NCBI GenBank assembly: GCA_025062195.1
Contig: JANXAS010000004.1
Coordinates: forward strand, 32,525 to 96,524
Length of the DNA stretch: 64,000 nt
Direction of reading: 5' to 3'
Source: Armatimonadota bacterium
GTDB taxonomy: Bacteria > Armatimonadota > Fervidibacteria > Fervidibacterales > Thermosaccharophagaceae
The notes below the pieces were generated by a model. That model was given only the letters and a program-made list of their open reading frames with translations, did not search any database and was not told the DNA's origin. Position 1 is the first letter of the stretch. Every line of letters starts with the position of its first letter. Made by a program: the position numbers and the translations under genes. Positions 30,841 through 40,049 of the stretch are shown here, piece after piece.

Positions 30841-31425
30841 ATGAAATTAGTGGGCATTTTTGGCAGCCCGAGGAGGGAGGGAAATAGTGACCTGCTGCTT
30901 GAAGCGCTGTTGGGTGAGGCTGAAAAGAGCGGTGCGTCAATTGTGCGCGTATACGCAAGTGAGTTAAAAATATCGCCATGCACCGAATGCAGCTCATGTG
31001 AAACAACTGGAAAATGCATAATTGAGGATGACATGCAACTGGTGTATGAGCAACTTGAGGATGCTGATGCCATAGTCATCGCAACACCTATCTTTTTCTA
31101 TCACGTGCCGGCACAACTAAAATGCCTGATTGATAGGGCACAGGCGCTTTGGGCGAGAAGGCGTAAGCATAAAGCCGTTGATAATGCCAAGAACCGCAAA
31201 GGCTACCTTATAGCCATCGGAGCAACATCGGGGCAAAAACTGTTTGACGGTGTCCGCCTGACAGTCAAATATTTCTTTGATGCGATCGGCGCTGAGTATG
31301 CTGGAGAAGTGCTTGTGAGGGGCGTTGAAAAGAAAGGGGATGTGCTTAAACATCCGGATGCGATGGAAGAGGCAAAGGAGCTCGCAAAAAGGCTCTTAGC
31401 AACAGGCTGCAACGAAACTGTTTGA
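30841..31425 (+). CDS. Flavodoxin/NADPH-dependent FMN reductase family protein
   Basis: VGIFGSPRREGNSDLLLEALL; CTECSSCETTGKCIIEDDM; ADAIVIATPIFFYHVPAQLKCLIDR. Confidence 0.9.
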   Translation: MKLVGIFGSPRREGNSDLLLEALLGEAEKSGASIVRVYASELKISPCTECSSCETTGKCIIEDDMQLVYEQLEDADAIVIATPIFFYHVPAQLKCLIDRAQALWARRRKHKAVDNAKNRKGYLIAIGATSGQKLFDGVRLTVKYFFDAIGAEYAGEVLVRGVEKKGDVLKHPDAMEEAKELAKRLLATGCNETV

Positions 31426-34400
31426 TGCTTGCTGAGTGCGTGAAGGGTGCACCACAAAGAGGGATGGTGATGGAGGTGAGCACCGTGTTGCGCAACATTC
31501 TCATCCTGATGGCGCTCGTAACAGCATCTTGCAATGCCTATTCCCAATCCATCATCGTTAAGCGCTCAATTGCTCCCGACGCTTCAAGGTTGCCCAATCT
31601 TCTCAAGAACGAAAGCTTTGAAATCGGTGAAGCACGGGAGCTGCCGTTCTGGCGAGCATGGAAAGACGGATACGAAGTTGACGGAAGCGTTGCTCGCACA
31701 GGGAGGCGTTCGGTCAAGTGCACAAGCAACGACCCGAAACGAGAATTTGGCATCTTCCAAACCGTTGAATTGAACCAAAGGGAGCCAACGCCAATAGTTG
31801 CCGAATGCTGGAGCATGGCAAAGGATGTTAGCGGAACGCCAACGAGCGGCTATTCGCTTTACTTGGACATAATCCACATGGACGGAACGCCCCTTTGGGG
31901 GCAGAATTCACCATTTGATTGCGGCTCACATGGCTGGCAAGTGCGCCGAGTGACTGTGATTCCGGATAAACCGATTAAGTCTGTGAATATCTACGCGTTG
32001 TTTCGTGGGCACACTGGCACAGTCTGGTTTGACGACCTTAAGTTAATTGAATTCGCCTTACCAGAAGGCACACATAGATTTGACGGCGCCACAGTTGCTA
32101 CCGTCGCTCGCAAGCCCTTGTGGAAACCAAAGACGGTGGAGTTGCGCACAGATGACGGTTTGGCGTTGAGGTTGGATACGGGGACGGGACAGGTCGTAAC
32201 TAACGATGGCATCGGTGGATTTTACATCCGAGATGTAGCAGCTGCTTCTGACTTCCGCCAACCAGTTGGCAAGGTAAAGCTGACAAACTATGGGGCTCAA
32301 TTCAGTGCCTCCGATGAGGAGTTGAAGCTGCGCCTGAGAGCCGATTTCAAAGTCTTGGAGAGGTGTATACGAGTTGACGGCGAGGTTGAGGATCTCAGTG
32401 GAACTGATAGGGCAGTCACAGTTTACTTTGCCCTGCCGCTGAATGCCGTCGGCTGGTTTTGGTCAAACGATATTAGGCGCAGTGAGCGCATAGAAGGCGG
32501 GCGTGAATACATCAACTCCGTTAATGTAGGCGCAGGGGCAAACGGAAGGATGTCATGGTATCCGCTTGGTGTTGTAAGCGGCGATACTGAAGGGATATGC
32601 TTAGCCATACCTTTGGATGTCCCGAGGCTATTTCGCATAGCATACAATTCGGCGAGCCGTGAGATGTATTGTGCCTTTGACTTAGGGTTGTCGCAGGAGA
32701 CTGTTAACTTCCCTTCACGGGCAAGCTTCAGCTTCCTCATATATCGGTTTGAGCCGAGATGGCGCATGCGCTCAGCTCTCCAAAAGTTTTATGAGCTTTT
32801 CCGGGAGGCATTTGTTAAGCGTGTTGACAGAGAGGGCATATGGATGCCATTCACTGACATTGCGACTGTGCGCAACTTTGAGGACTTCGGGTTCGCCTTC
32901 CACGAGGGCGATAACAATGTCCCGTTTGATGAACAGCATGGCATATATAGCTTCGTCTATGTTGAGCCGATGAGCCATTGGCTGCCATTGCCGAAAGAGA
33001 CGCCGCGCACATACGAAGCTGTGATTGAAACGTTGAAGATGGACGCCAAAGGCGAAGGGGGCGAATTGAGGCGTCAGATGGCTATCGCCACATTCACAAG
33101 CGGAGTTTATGGGCGCAATGGACAACTCATCCTCTCCATAACCAAAGCGCCATGGTGTGATGGAGCGCTCATACTGCTCAATCCCGATCCAGACATTGAG
33201 CTACTCCAAGAGAGCTACACGAAGGCAAGCATCATGCTGCAAACGATTGAAGGCGCGTTTGAGCGCCCAAGAAAGGAACAGGTTAAAGGGTGGCAGGCAT
33301 ACGGCGCTGGCTTTTCAATTGATGGAAAAGTGGCACGCACAGGGAGGAATTCAATACGGTGCAGCGCTAATAGGCTCGGAATGGAATTTGGCATCTCGCA
33401 AACTGTTGTGCTCAACCAAAAAGAGCCAAAACCTTTGCTCATCAGCGCATGGAGCAAAGCTCAAGATGTCACCGGAAAGACAAGCGCTGATTACTCAATC
33501 TATGTGGACTTGATTTATGATGATGGGACGCCACACTGGGGCTTAACAGCTGAGTTTGAAACAGGCACGCACGATTGGATGAAGGCGGAGAGGCTTTTCC
33601 ACCCTAAGCGCCCTGTTGCGCGAGCCACAGTGTATTTGCTCTTTAGGCGAACGCATACTGGCACTGTATGGTTTGACGATGCCTTCTTCGGCGAAGCCGG
33701 TGGGCATAACTTGCTAATCAATGGGAGCTTTGAGGAGCTGGCTAAAGGCGAGCTTGACGGCGTTTACCTTGATTCGCTTGAGATGGGCGCAACCATATTG
33801 AACTACAGGCGAGAACATTGGCGCTATGCCAATGTGCCGCTTGTCTTTGATGCACACGGCACACCGTGCCAACTTCTGTTCTTTTCGGTTTATGAGTTTT
33901 CAAAGTGGCTTGCCGAAAGGATGCATGGGCAAGGCAAGTTAATGTTCGCAAACGCTGTTTTACAGCGCTTCCCATTTGCAGCGCATTTGTTTGATGTTAT
34001 GGGGGTTGAAGTGAATTGGATGCGCGGCACAAAGTATGAGCCAACAACCGACGAGAGAATGTGCTACTGGAGAGCACTCTCATACCGAAAACCGTATTGC
34101 CTGCTCATGAACACTAATTACGAACGCTTCACACGAGAGTTCGTTGAACGCTATATGAAGCGATGTGCGTTCTACGCCATCTTCCCGAGCATGTTTGATG
34201 AAGAGGCTGCATCAAAAGACCCATACTGGGCATCGCCCAAAAAGTGGTATGAGCGAGACAGGGATCTGTTCAAGCGTTACATCCCACTAATCAAAGCTTT
34301 GGCGAAAGCCGGTTGGGAACCGGTAACGAATGCATGGACAGATAACGAAAAAGTGTATGTTGAGCGCTACGGTGCTTCGGATGAGGTCTTCTTCACCCTC

Positions 34401-34604
34401 CTAAATGATAGCGATGCGCCACAAGAGTTCACACTCGCAATTGATGCTACAACGTTGCGCTTGGATAAGCGAACCAAAGTGGTAGCGCTGAATTTTGGCG
34501 AGCAAGCCGAAGCCACAATGCCAATAAACTGGCACGCAAACACTCTAACGATGCGCTATAGGCTCCCGCCGGATGATGTGCTTGTCCTAAAGCTAACCAA
34601 ATAA
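31422..34604 (+). CDS. Large secreted multidomain protein with duplicated carbohydrate-binding-like module and putative glycosidase-like C-terminus
   Basis: Two related modules (VARTGRRSVKC...FGIFQTVELNQREP...HTGTVWFDD and VARTGRNSIRC...FGISQTVVLNQKEP...HTGTVWFDD); secretion signal-like ILILMALVTASCNAYS. Start may be 31464 or later. Confidence 0.75.
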   Translation: MMLAECVKGAPQRGMVMEVSTVLRNILILMALVTASCNAYSQSIIVKRSIAPDASRLPNLLKNESFEIGEARELPFWRAWKDGYEVDGSVARTGRRSVKCTSNDPKREFGIFQTVELNQREPTPIVAECWSMAKDVSGTPTSGYSLYLDIIHMDGTPLWGQNSPFDCGSHGWQVRRVTVIPDKPIKSVNIYALFRGHTGTVWFDDLKLIEFALPEGTHRFDGATVATVARKPLWKPKTVELRTDDGLALRLDTGTGQVVTNDGIGGFYIRDVAAASDFRQPVGKVKLTNYGAQFSASDEELKLRLRADFKVLERCIRVDGEVEDLSGTDRAVTVYFALPLNAVGWFWSNDIRRSERIEGGREYINSVNVGAGANGRMSWYPLGVVSGDTEGICLAIPLDVPRLFRIAYNSASREMYCAFDLGLSQETVNFPSRASFSFLIYRFEPRWRMRSALQKFYELFREAFVKRVDREGIWMPFTDIATVRNFEDFGFAFHEGDNNVPFDEQHGIYSFVYVEPMSHWLPLPKETPRTYEAVIETLKMDAKGEGGELRRQMAIATFTSGVYGRNGQLILSITKAPWCDGALILLNPDPDIELLQESYTKASIMLQTIEGAFERPRKEQVKGWQAYGAGFSIDGKVARTGRNSIRCSANRLGMEFGISQTVVLNQKEPKPLLISAWSKAQDVTGKTSADYSIYVDLIYDDGTPHWGLTAEFETGTHDWMKAERLFHPKRPVARATVYLLFRRTHTGTVWFDDAFFGEAGGHNLLINGSFEELAKGELDGVYLDSLEMGATILNYRREHWRYANVPLVFDAHGTPCQLLFFSVYEFSKWLAERMHGQGKLMFANAVLQRFPFAAHLFDVMGVEVNWMRGTKYEPTTDERMCYWRALSYRKPYCLLMNTNYERFTREFVERYMKRCAFYAIFPSMFDEEAASKDPYWASPKKWYERDRDLFKRYIPLIKALAKAGWEPVTNAWTDNEKVYVERYGASDEVFFTLLNDSDAPQEFTLAIDATTLRLDKRTKVVALNFGEQAEATMPINWHANTLTMRYRLPPDDVLVLKLTK

Positions 34605-34609
34605 CTCTG

Positions 34610-35458
34610 CTACAATCCCTGCACCTTAAATTCGGTTTGTGGTGGCATTGGCGGTTCAATTAGAAAGGCGAATTTGTTTGGCTCACGCAAACATGCATGG
34701 TAAATCGGCAGATCGGTTGGGATGCCGAATGTGTCAAGCGCAGTTGAAGGGATGACCTCTGGCAGTGGCAAGGTGCCATAATTGGGGTTTGGTTCATAAG
34801 CCCAATCTTTTCCCCTTTTGACGATGTAATAAGCGGCGCCGCGCATTAGCGCAAAGGGGGCATACTGTGAGTCAAATGTGCGCGCAACCCAATTTGAAGT
34901 CACAACCGGCTCATCCCCGATTATTACAGCCACATGTCCGAAGTTCGGTGGAACAACGACGAGCTTTCTCTCATCCATGGCATCAACCTCAACGATGATA
35001 GCCCTGTGTATCCCTTTCGTTGGCTGAAACACATCCTCCGGTTCTTGAAATATGAACAACATCCTTCCGTAAACAACCTCATAGACCTCGGGGAATGTTG
35101 TGTGCCCACTGCGAGTATATGGATGGTAGTGTCCGAAAGCTTTGACAAACTCGTCGCCATCTTCGACTTCGCCGTTAACCGACATCACCCCGGGCATGAA
35201 AAGCGAGACATCATAGCGCAGCATTGACACGCTTGAGCGCAAAGCCTCTTCATCGCCAACCAATCGCACATCCCTGAACATCCAATAGAGCACATCCGGG
35301 GTATTTGCCTGCGGGTTGCGCAAGACTGGCTTCAGGTCGGAGATATACCTCGGTTGGGGCTTTGCGCTCTTTACGCCATTGCCAAGTTCAAGCATCCAAC
35401 CATCCTCTGTTTGGACAATGCTTATTGATAGACCAAGCCGTTCACTTAAGTCAATCAC
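34610..35458 (-). CDS. Cupin-type glucose-6-phosphate isomerase
   Basis: GHYHPYTRSGHTTFPEVYEVVYGRMLFIFQE cupin motif; VVPPNFGHVAVI; GTG start at 35458 overlaps the upstream ROK stop. Confidence 0.75.
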   Translation of the reverse strand: MIDLSERLGLSISIVQTEDGWMLELGNGVKSAKPQPRYISDLKPVLRNPQANTPDVLYWMFRDVRLVGDEEALRSSVSMLRYDVSLFMPGVMSVNGEVEDGDEFVKAFGHYHPYTRSGHTTFPEVYEVVYGRMLFIFQEPEDVFQPTKGIHRAIIVEVDAMDERKLVVVPPNFGHVAVIIGDEPVVTSNWVARTFDSQYAPFALMRGAAYYIVKRGKDWAYEPNPNYGTLPLPEVIPSTALDTFGIPTDLPIYHACLREPNKFAFLIEPPMPPQTEFKVQGL

Positions 35459-36458
35459 AATTAACACCCCCTTCAAGGATCGCGAGTGCTGCTGCTCCAA
35501 GCACACCTGCATCATAGCGCAATTTGGCGTTGACTATCTCCAAGCCCTTTAAAGCTATATCAAGCACATATTTTGAGACGCGCTCACGCAATGGCTCAAG
35601 GAGCAACTTCTCCGGCGCTTCGGAGAGACCGCCGCCAATAATGACAATGCCCGGGTTGAGCAATGTGATAGCAATTCCAAGACCGTGAGCGAGGTGCTCA
35701 ACAGCCTCATCAACGACTACCATAGCAAGCTCATCACCATGAAGAGCAGCCTCAAAAACCTCTTTTGATGTGACGCTGCGCTTCGGGAGAGATGTCTTGA
35801 TGCTGCCAAGCTGTATCAACTCCGTTGCACGCCTGCCTATGCCAGTGCCGCTTGCAACTGCTTCAAGGCAGCCCAGCTTGCCACAACCGCATATTGGACC
35901 ATCCCTCACCACGATGATGTGTCCAATCTCGCCCGCAAAGTTGTTTTCGCCGCGCACAAGTTTACCATCGGAAATGATTGCGCCACCAATGCCAGTGCCA
36001 ATGTTCACATAAAGCACGTTCCTATGCCGTTTGGCTGCCCCAAACAATAGCTCTCCGAGCGCACCAGCATTTGCATCATTATCAAGCACAACAGGTAAGC
36101 CGAACTTTTCACGAAGCAGTTGCCGCAATGGGAAATCCTCCCAGCCAGAAACATGGTGCGACCGCATAATACGCCCGCCTTCATAATCCACTGGACCGCC
36201 AAAGCCAACCCCAACACAGCTTATGGGTATAGAACGCTCACTCGCCGTAGAGATAAGCTGCCCCAGCATATCTTCAATTTGCCTGTAACACGCGTTTGCT
36301 CCACCGGATGCATCTGTCGGACGACGAATCATGGCAAGCACTTCACCTGACGCCCTTACGATAGCTGCTGTTATGCGAGTATTGCCCACATCCAATCCAA
36401 TGACAGCCTTCACGACTGCATCGCCATGTCGGTGCATGAGCATCACTCCAAACAACAC
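35451..36458 (-). CDS. ROK family protein (glucokinase-like)
   Basis: IGLDVGNTRITAAIV, VLDNDANAGALGELLFG, VNIGTGIGGAIISDGK, CGCGKLGCLEAVASG. Confidence 0.9.
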   Translation of the reverse strand: MLFGVMLMHRHGDAVVKAVIGLDVGNTRITAAIVRASGEVLAMIRRPTDASGGANACYRQIEDMLGQLISTASERSIPISCVGVGFGGPVDYEGGRIMRSHHVSGWEDFPLRQLLREKFGLPVVLDNDANAGALGELLFGAAKRHRNVLYVNIGTGIGGAIISDGKLVRGENNFAGEIGHIIVVRDGPICGCGKLGCLEAVASGTGIGRRATELIQLGSIKTSLPKRSVTSKEVFEAALHGDELAMVVVDEAVEHLAHGLGIAITLLNPGIVIIGGGLSEAPEKLLLEPLRERVSKYVLDIALKGLEIVNAKLRYDAGVLGAAALAILEGGVNCD

Positions 36459-36593
36459 AACGCCTTTATAACCAACTTGATGTAGTATCTTTCATGTGTT
36501 AACCATAATGCCATGTTGAGCTTGCTGAGCGTTGTGCGCAACAATGCGCATTGCATCTTTACTTCAATTGCAATTAGAGGGGGCAAACATAGG

Positions 36594-37667
36594 ATGCACT
36601 TATATGCTCTCATAGGCGCGATGTTCTCTTCGCCGTCCGTTATGTGGTTCAGTGATCCGAATGCCTTTGAGCTTCTAAGCGTGCGAAGGATTTGGGATGC
36701 AGCGCCACATAACGCATTTACAGACCTCGTCCTTTTCCGCGGTCGTTGGTATTGTGCCTTCCGTGAGGGACAGGCACATGTGAGCGATGATGGCAAGCTG
36801 CGCTTGCTTGCCTCGGATGATGGCGAGGGCTGGCACTCGGTGGCGCTGCTTGAATGGGCTGGTGGGGATTTGAGAGACCCCAAATTATCAATTTCAGCCG
36901 ATGGAAAGCTCGTGCTCAACTCTGCCGTCAGATTTGCATCTCCTATTAACGGTAAGTCATATCGCGAGTTTATGTGGGCGCTCTCACCCGACGGTTCTCC
37001 TTGGAAAGAATATGCACAGCGATTTTTGGGGCTGCGAGAATTGCGCCATCAATCGCTGACTTGGCTTTCAGAGGATGGACAGAGGTTTGTCGGTCCATAT
37101 GCATGTGTCAGCGGTGCGGGGACTTGGCGTTGGAGCATTACATGGCATGATGGATTTGGATATAGCATAGGCTATGGCGGAAAAGATTCAGCTGGATGCC
37201 TGTATCGCACAAGCGACGGCAAATCTTGGGAAGCTGTGGCGCATAACATATTCCCGGATGGGCGCGGCAATGAAGCATCCCTTGTCTTTGATGAAGATGG
37301 CACTGGCTATTGTTTGCTAAGGGATGGTGGAAAGACCGGCAAAGCGCATTTTGGCATCTCAAGTCCACCATACGATAAGTGGGAATGGAGGGACTTGGGG
37401 GTGAGGATAGGTGGACCAAAGCTTGCTCTACTTCCAAATGGGAGCTTCATCTGTGGAGTAAGGTTGTATGATGATGCGAGGACTTCAATCTGCGCCATCA
37501 ACATAACCGAGGGAAAGATGGCTGAGCTGCTGCGTCTGCCATCGGGCGGAGATACAAGCTATACGGGCATGGTATATCACAATGGTGTCCTGTGGGTGAG
37601 CTATTATTCATCGCACGAGGGCAAAAGCTCAATCTACCTTGCAAAAGTGCGTTTATCGGTGCGGTGA
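36594..37667 (+). CDS. Sialidase/BNR-like beta-propeller protein
   Basis: AHNAFTDLVLFRGRWYCAFREGQAH-like start, ASDDGEGWHS, TSDGKSWEAV Asp-box-like repeats; start uncertain (ORF opens at 36513). Confidence 0.65.
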   Translation: MHLYALIGAMFSSPSVMWFSDPNAFELLSVRRIWDAAPHNAFTDLVLFRGRWYCAFREGQAHVSDDGKLRLLASDDGEGWHSVALLEWAGGDLRDPKLSISADGKLVLNSAVRFASPINGKSYREFMWALSPDGSPWKEYAQRFLGLRELRHQSLTWLSEDGQRFVGPYACVSGAGTWRWSITWHDGFGYSIGYGGKDSAGCLYRTSDGKSWEAVAHNIFPDGRGNEASLVFDEDGTGYCLLRDGGKTGKAHFGISSPPYDKWEWRDLGVRIGGPKLALLPNGSFICGVRLYDDARTSICAINITEGKMAELLRLPSGGDTSYTGMVYHNGVLWVSYYSSHEGKSSIYLAKVRLSVR

Positions 37668-37727
37668 TAGAATTAGTGTTCGTCCTTCGTATTGCTGTTG
37701 CCAAGTTGGGAGGGCATCATGATGACT

Positions 37728-38705
37728 CCAAGGGAAAGGTTGATATGTGCGCTTACTGGTGGTGTGCCCGACATCGTCCCGCACCTTGAACTTGAATTTC
37801 AACTTTGCGAGGAAGTGTTTGGTCAGGAGCCATTGAGAGCACACCACATTGAGGGTATATGCGGGGCACGAAAGAAAGACATGCTGAAGCGCAATGCCGA
37901 GCTGTGGGTCAAAGTGGCTCACGAATTTGATTACAGTGTAATCACAGGTTTGCACTGGCTCCCGCTTGAGGAACAGATGGAGAGCTTTGAATATGTTCGT
38001 GAACTTGCCGGTGATACTTTCATGCTGAGCGCATTCGTTGACGGCACTTACGCGATACCAAATGGCAGCAATATGGTTGAGCAAGCCGTTTGGTTCATTG
38101 AGCGTGAGGAAGAAGCCCTTGAGGAAGCCGAGAGGATGATTGAACGCGCAGTTGATGTTGGGTTGCAGCTTATCAAAGCCGGCGCTGAAATAATTTTCAT
38201 GTGTGCTGACTATTGCTTCAACAGCGGTCCATTCTTATCCCCGAAGATGTTTCGCAAGTTTGTGACACCGTTCCTGAAAAGGCAAATTGATGCATTCAGG
38301 CAAGCAGGCGCATGGACAGTTAAGCACACAGACGGGAACATAATGCCAATTCTTGACCAATTGATTGATTGCCATCCGGACGCAATTCACTCGCTTGACC
38401 CACAAGCCGGCGTTGATATAAAGCTGGTGCGTCAGATTGTGGGCACGGGGATTTGCCTTATGGGGAATGTCAGGTGCTCGGCTGTCCACGCCGGCACAAA
38501 AGACGAGATAAAGCAGAGCGCATTGTATTGCCTGCTATATGGCGGTGTTCGCACTGGTGCATATGTGTATTGCACAAGCAATTGCATATTCAAGGGCGTG
38601 CCGGTTGAGAACTATAGATACATGCTTGAACTTCGCAAGCGCTACGGTTCGCTTGAGGCGTTAGAGGAGCTTGAGAGGGCATGGTTGGAATGCAAGGTGA
38701 ATTAA
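37728..38705 (+). CDS. Uroporphyrinogen decarboxylase (URO-D) family protein, paralog 2
   Basis: TPRERLICALTGGVPDIVPHLEL ... AWTVKHTDGNIMPILDQLI...SLDPQAGVDI; ORF opens at 37692, start approximate. Confidence 0.83.
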   Translation, partial: PRERLICALTGGVPDIVPHLELEFQLCEEVFGQEPLRAHHIEGICGARKKDMLKRNAELWVKVAHEFDYSVITGLHWLPLEEQMESFEYVRELAGDTFMLSAFVDGTYAIPNGSNMVEQAVWFIEREEEALEEAERMIERAVDVGLQLIKAGAEIIFMCADYCFNSGPFLSPKMFRKFVTPFLKRQIDAFRQAGAWTVKHTDGNIMPILDQLIDCHPDAIHSLDPQAGVDIKLVRQIVGTGICLMGNVRCSAVHAGTKDEIKQSALYCLLYGGVRTGAYVYCTSNCIFKGVPVENYRYMLELRKRYGSLEALEELERAWLECKVN

Positions 38706-38728
38706 GCACAATCGGTGAGGTGAAGCGC

Positions 38729-39175
38729 ATGCCAGAAGGTCTTACAGCAATTAAGATTACGGTCAATGCCAAGTGGATTGAAAATAAGCACTATTCAGTT
38801 AGTGCCGATGGCAAGCCCGAAATTGATGTTGCAACACCATCTCGTTTTGGCGGCAGAGATGATTTGTGGTCCCCGCTTGACTTGCTTTTGGCATCGCTCA
38901 ATTCTTGCCTGCTATCAACATTTGTTGCTATGGCTGAGAGGATGAACGCGAGGTTCTCCTGTTATGAGAGCAAAGCCATCGGTGAACTTGAGCGTGTTGA
39001 GGGTGCACTCAGGTTCACAAGGATGCTTATCCAACCGATTATCACCGTTAATAGCGACTCCGATGTTGAGCCAGTCAGGCGAGCCATTGAAGCCGCAGGG
39101 AGATATTGCCCAGTAGCGCGCTCACTTAATGCTGAGGTCAAAGTTGAGCCGGAGATAAAGGTGTTAGGCTCCTAA
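38729..39175 (+). CDS. OsmC family protein
   Basis: PLDLLLASLNSCLLSTFVAMAERM ... RAIEAAGRYCPVARSLNAEVKVE. Confidence 0.85.
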   Translation: MPEGLTAIKITVNAKWIENKHYSVSADGKPEIDVATPSRFGGRDDLWSPLDLLLASLNSCLLSTFVAMAERMNARFSCYESKAIGELERVEGALRFTRMLIQPIITVNSDSDVEPVRRAIEAAGRYCPVARSLNAEVKVEPEIKVLGS

Positions 39176-39269
39176 TCAACGGGTCTGACACTGAGCTGTG
39201 TGGTATGCTGTAAAAGCTGAATTGGAATGCGCCCGTTTAACACCCATCGCTGTGATGAGGTGATATGCA

Positions 39270-40046
39270 TTGCCGTCGGAGCCAACTGTGCAAATTGTTG
39301 CCGGAAATGAGGGTTGCAGGCTCGCCGCTGAAACGAAATCGGTGGCAATAGTCGTGGATGCGATGCGCATGAGCGCAATGATATGCGCCCTCTTACACTC
39401 CGGTGTCAAAAAAGTGCATGTGGTTAGGAGAGTCTCGGAGGCAAGAACACTCGTAAGGCATCTTGATGGGGCTTTGCTCGTTGGTGAGCGCAAGGGTGTG
39501 AAGCCGAAAGGCTTTGACCTGTCCAACAGCCCAACAGAGGCATTAAGCTCGCGCATCAACATGAACACTGCGGTGCTTACCACAACGACTGGTGCGCAGC
39601 GCTTGCACGAGGTTTTGGGTGCGTTAGCTATATTTGTTGGAACATCTGTGAACGCCTCATCAGTCGCTGCAGCCGCTGAGGCTGTGGCGAGGAAGAATGA
39701 CTGCAATGTGGTCATCATACCTGCGGGGCGTTCGGACAACCCAATGCTGCCATCGGACGAAGATTGGTATGCAAGTGCAGTTATAGCTTCTCACATGAGC
39801 ATCGGCATATGCGATGGGCAAAAGGATTTAGTCATGGTGATGTGGGATGAGATACAAAGGCACGGCTTGAAAAATATCTTTGCCGAGTCGTTGCACGGAC
39901 AGCAACTTATATCCCTGGGTTTGAAGGAGGATGTTGAATTCTGCGCTCAAATCAATATATTGAACGAGGTGCCGCATGTTGAGAAGGTTTGCGAGTTCGG
40001 GATCGGTATTCGCAGCGTTCTCGTCAGTGAATACTGTTGGAGATGA
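39270..40046 (+). CDS. 2-phosphosulfolactate phosphatase family protein (ComB-like)
   Basis: VVDAMRMSAMICALLHSG, LLVGERKGVKPKGFDLSNSPTE, NTAVLTTTTGAQRL, VIIPAGR. Confidence 0.85.
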   Translation: MPSEPTVQIVAGNEGCRLAAETKSVAIVVDAMRMSAMICALLHSGVKKVHVVRRVSEARTLVRHLDGALLVGERKGVKPKGFDLSNSPTEALSSRINMNTAVLTTTTGAQRLHEVLGALAIFVGTSVNASSVAAAAEAVARKNDCNVVIIPAGRSDNPMLPSDEDWYASAVIASHMSIGICDGQKDLVMVMWDEIQRHGLKNIFAESLHGQQLISLGLKEDVEFCAQINILNEVPHVEKVCEFGIGIRSVLVSEYCWR

Positions 40047-40049
40047 TCG

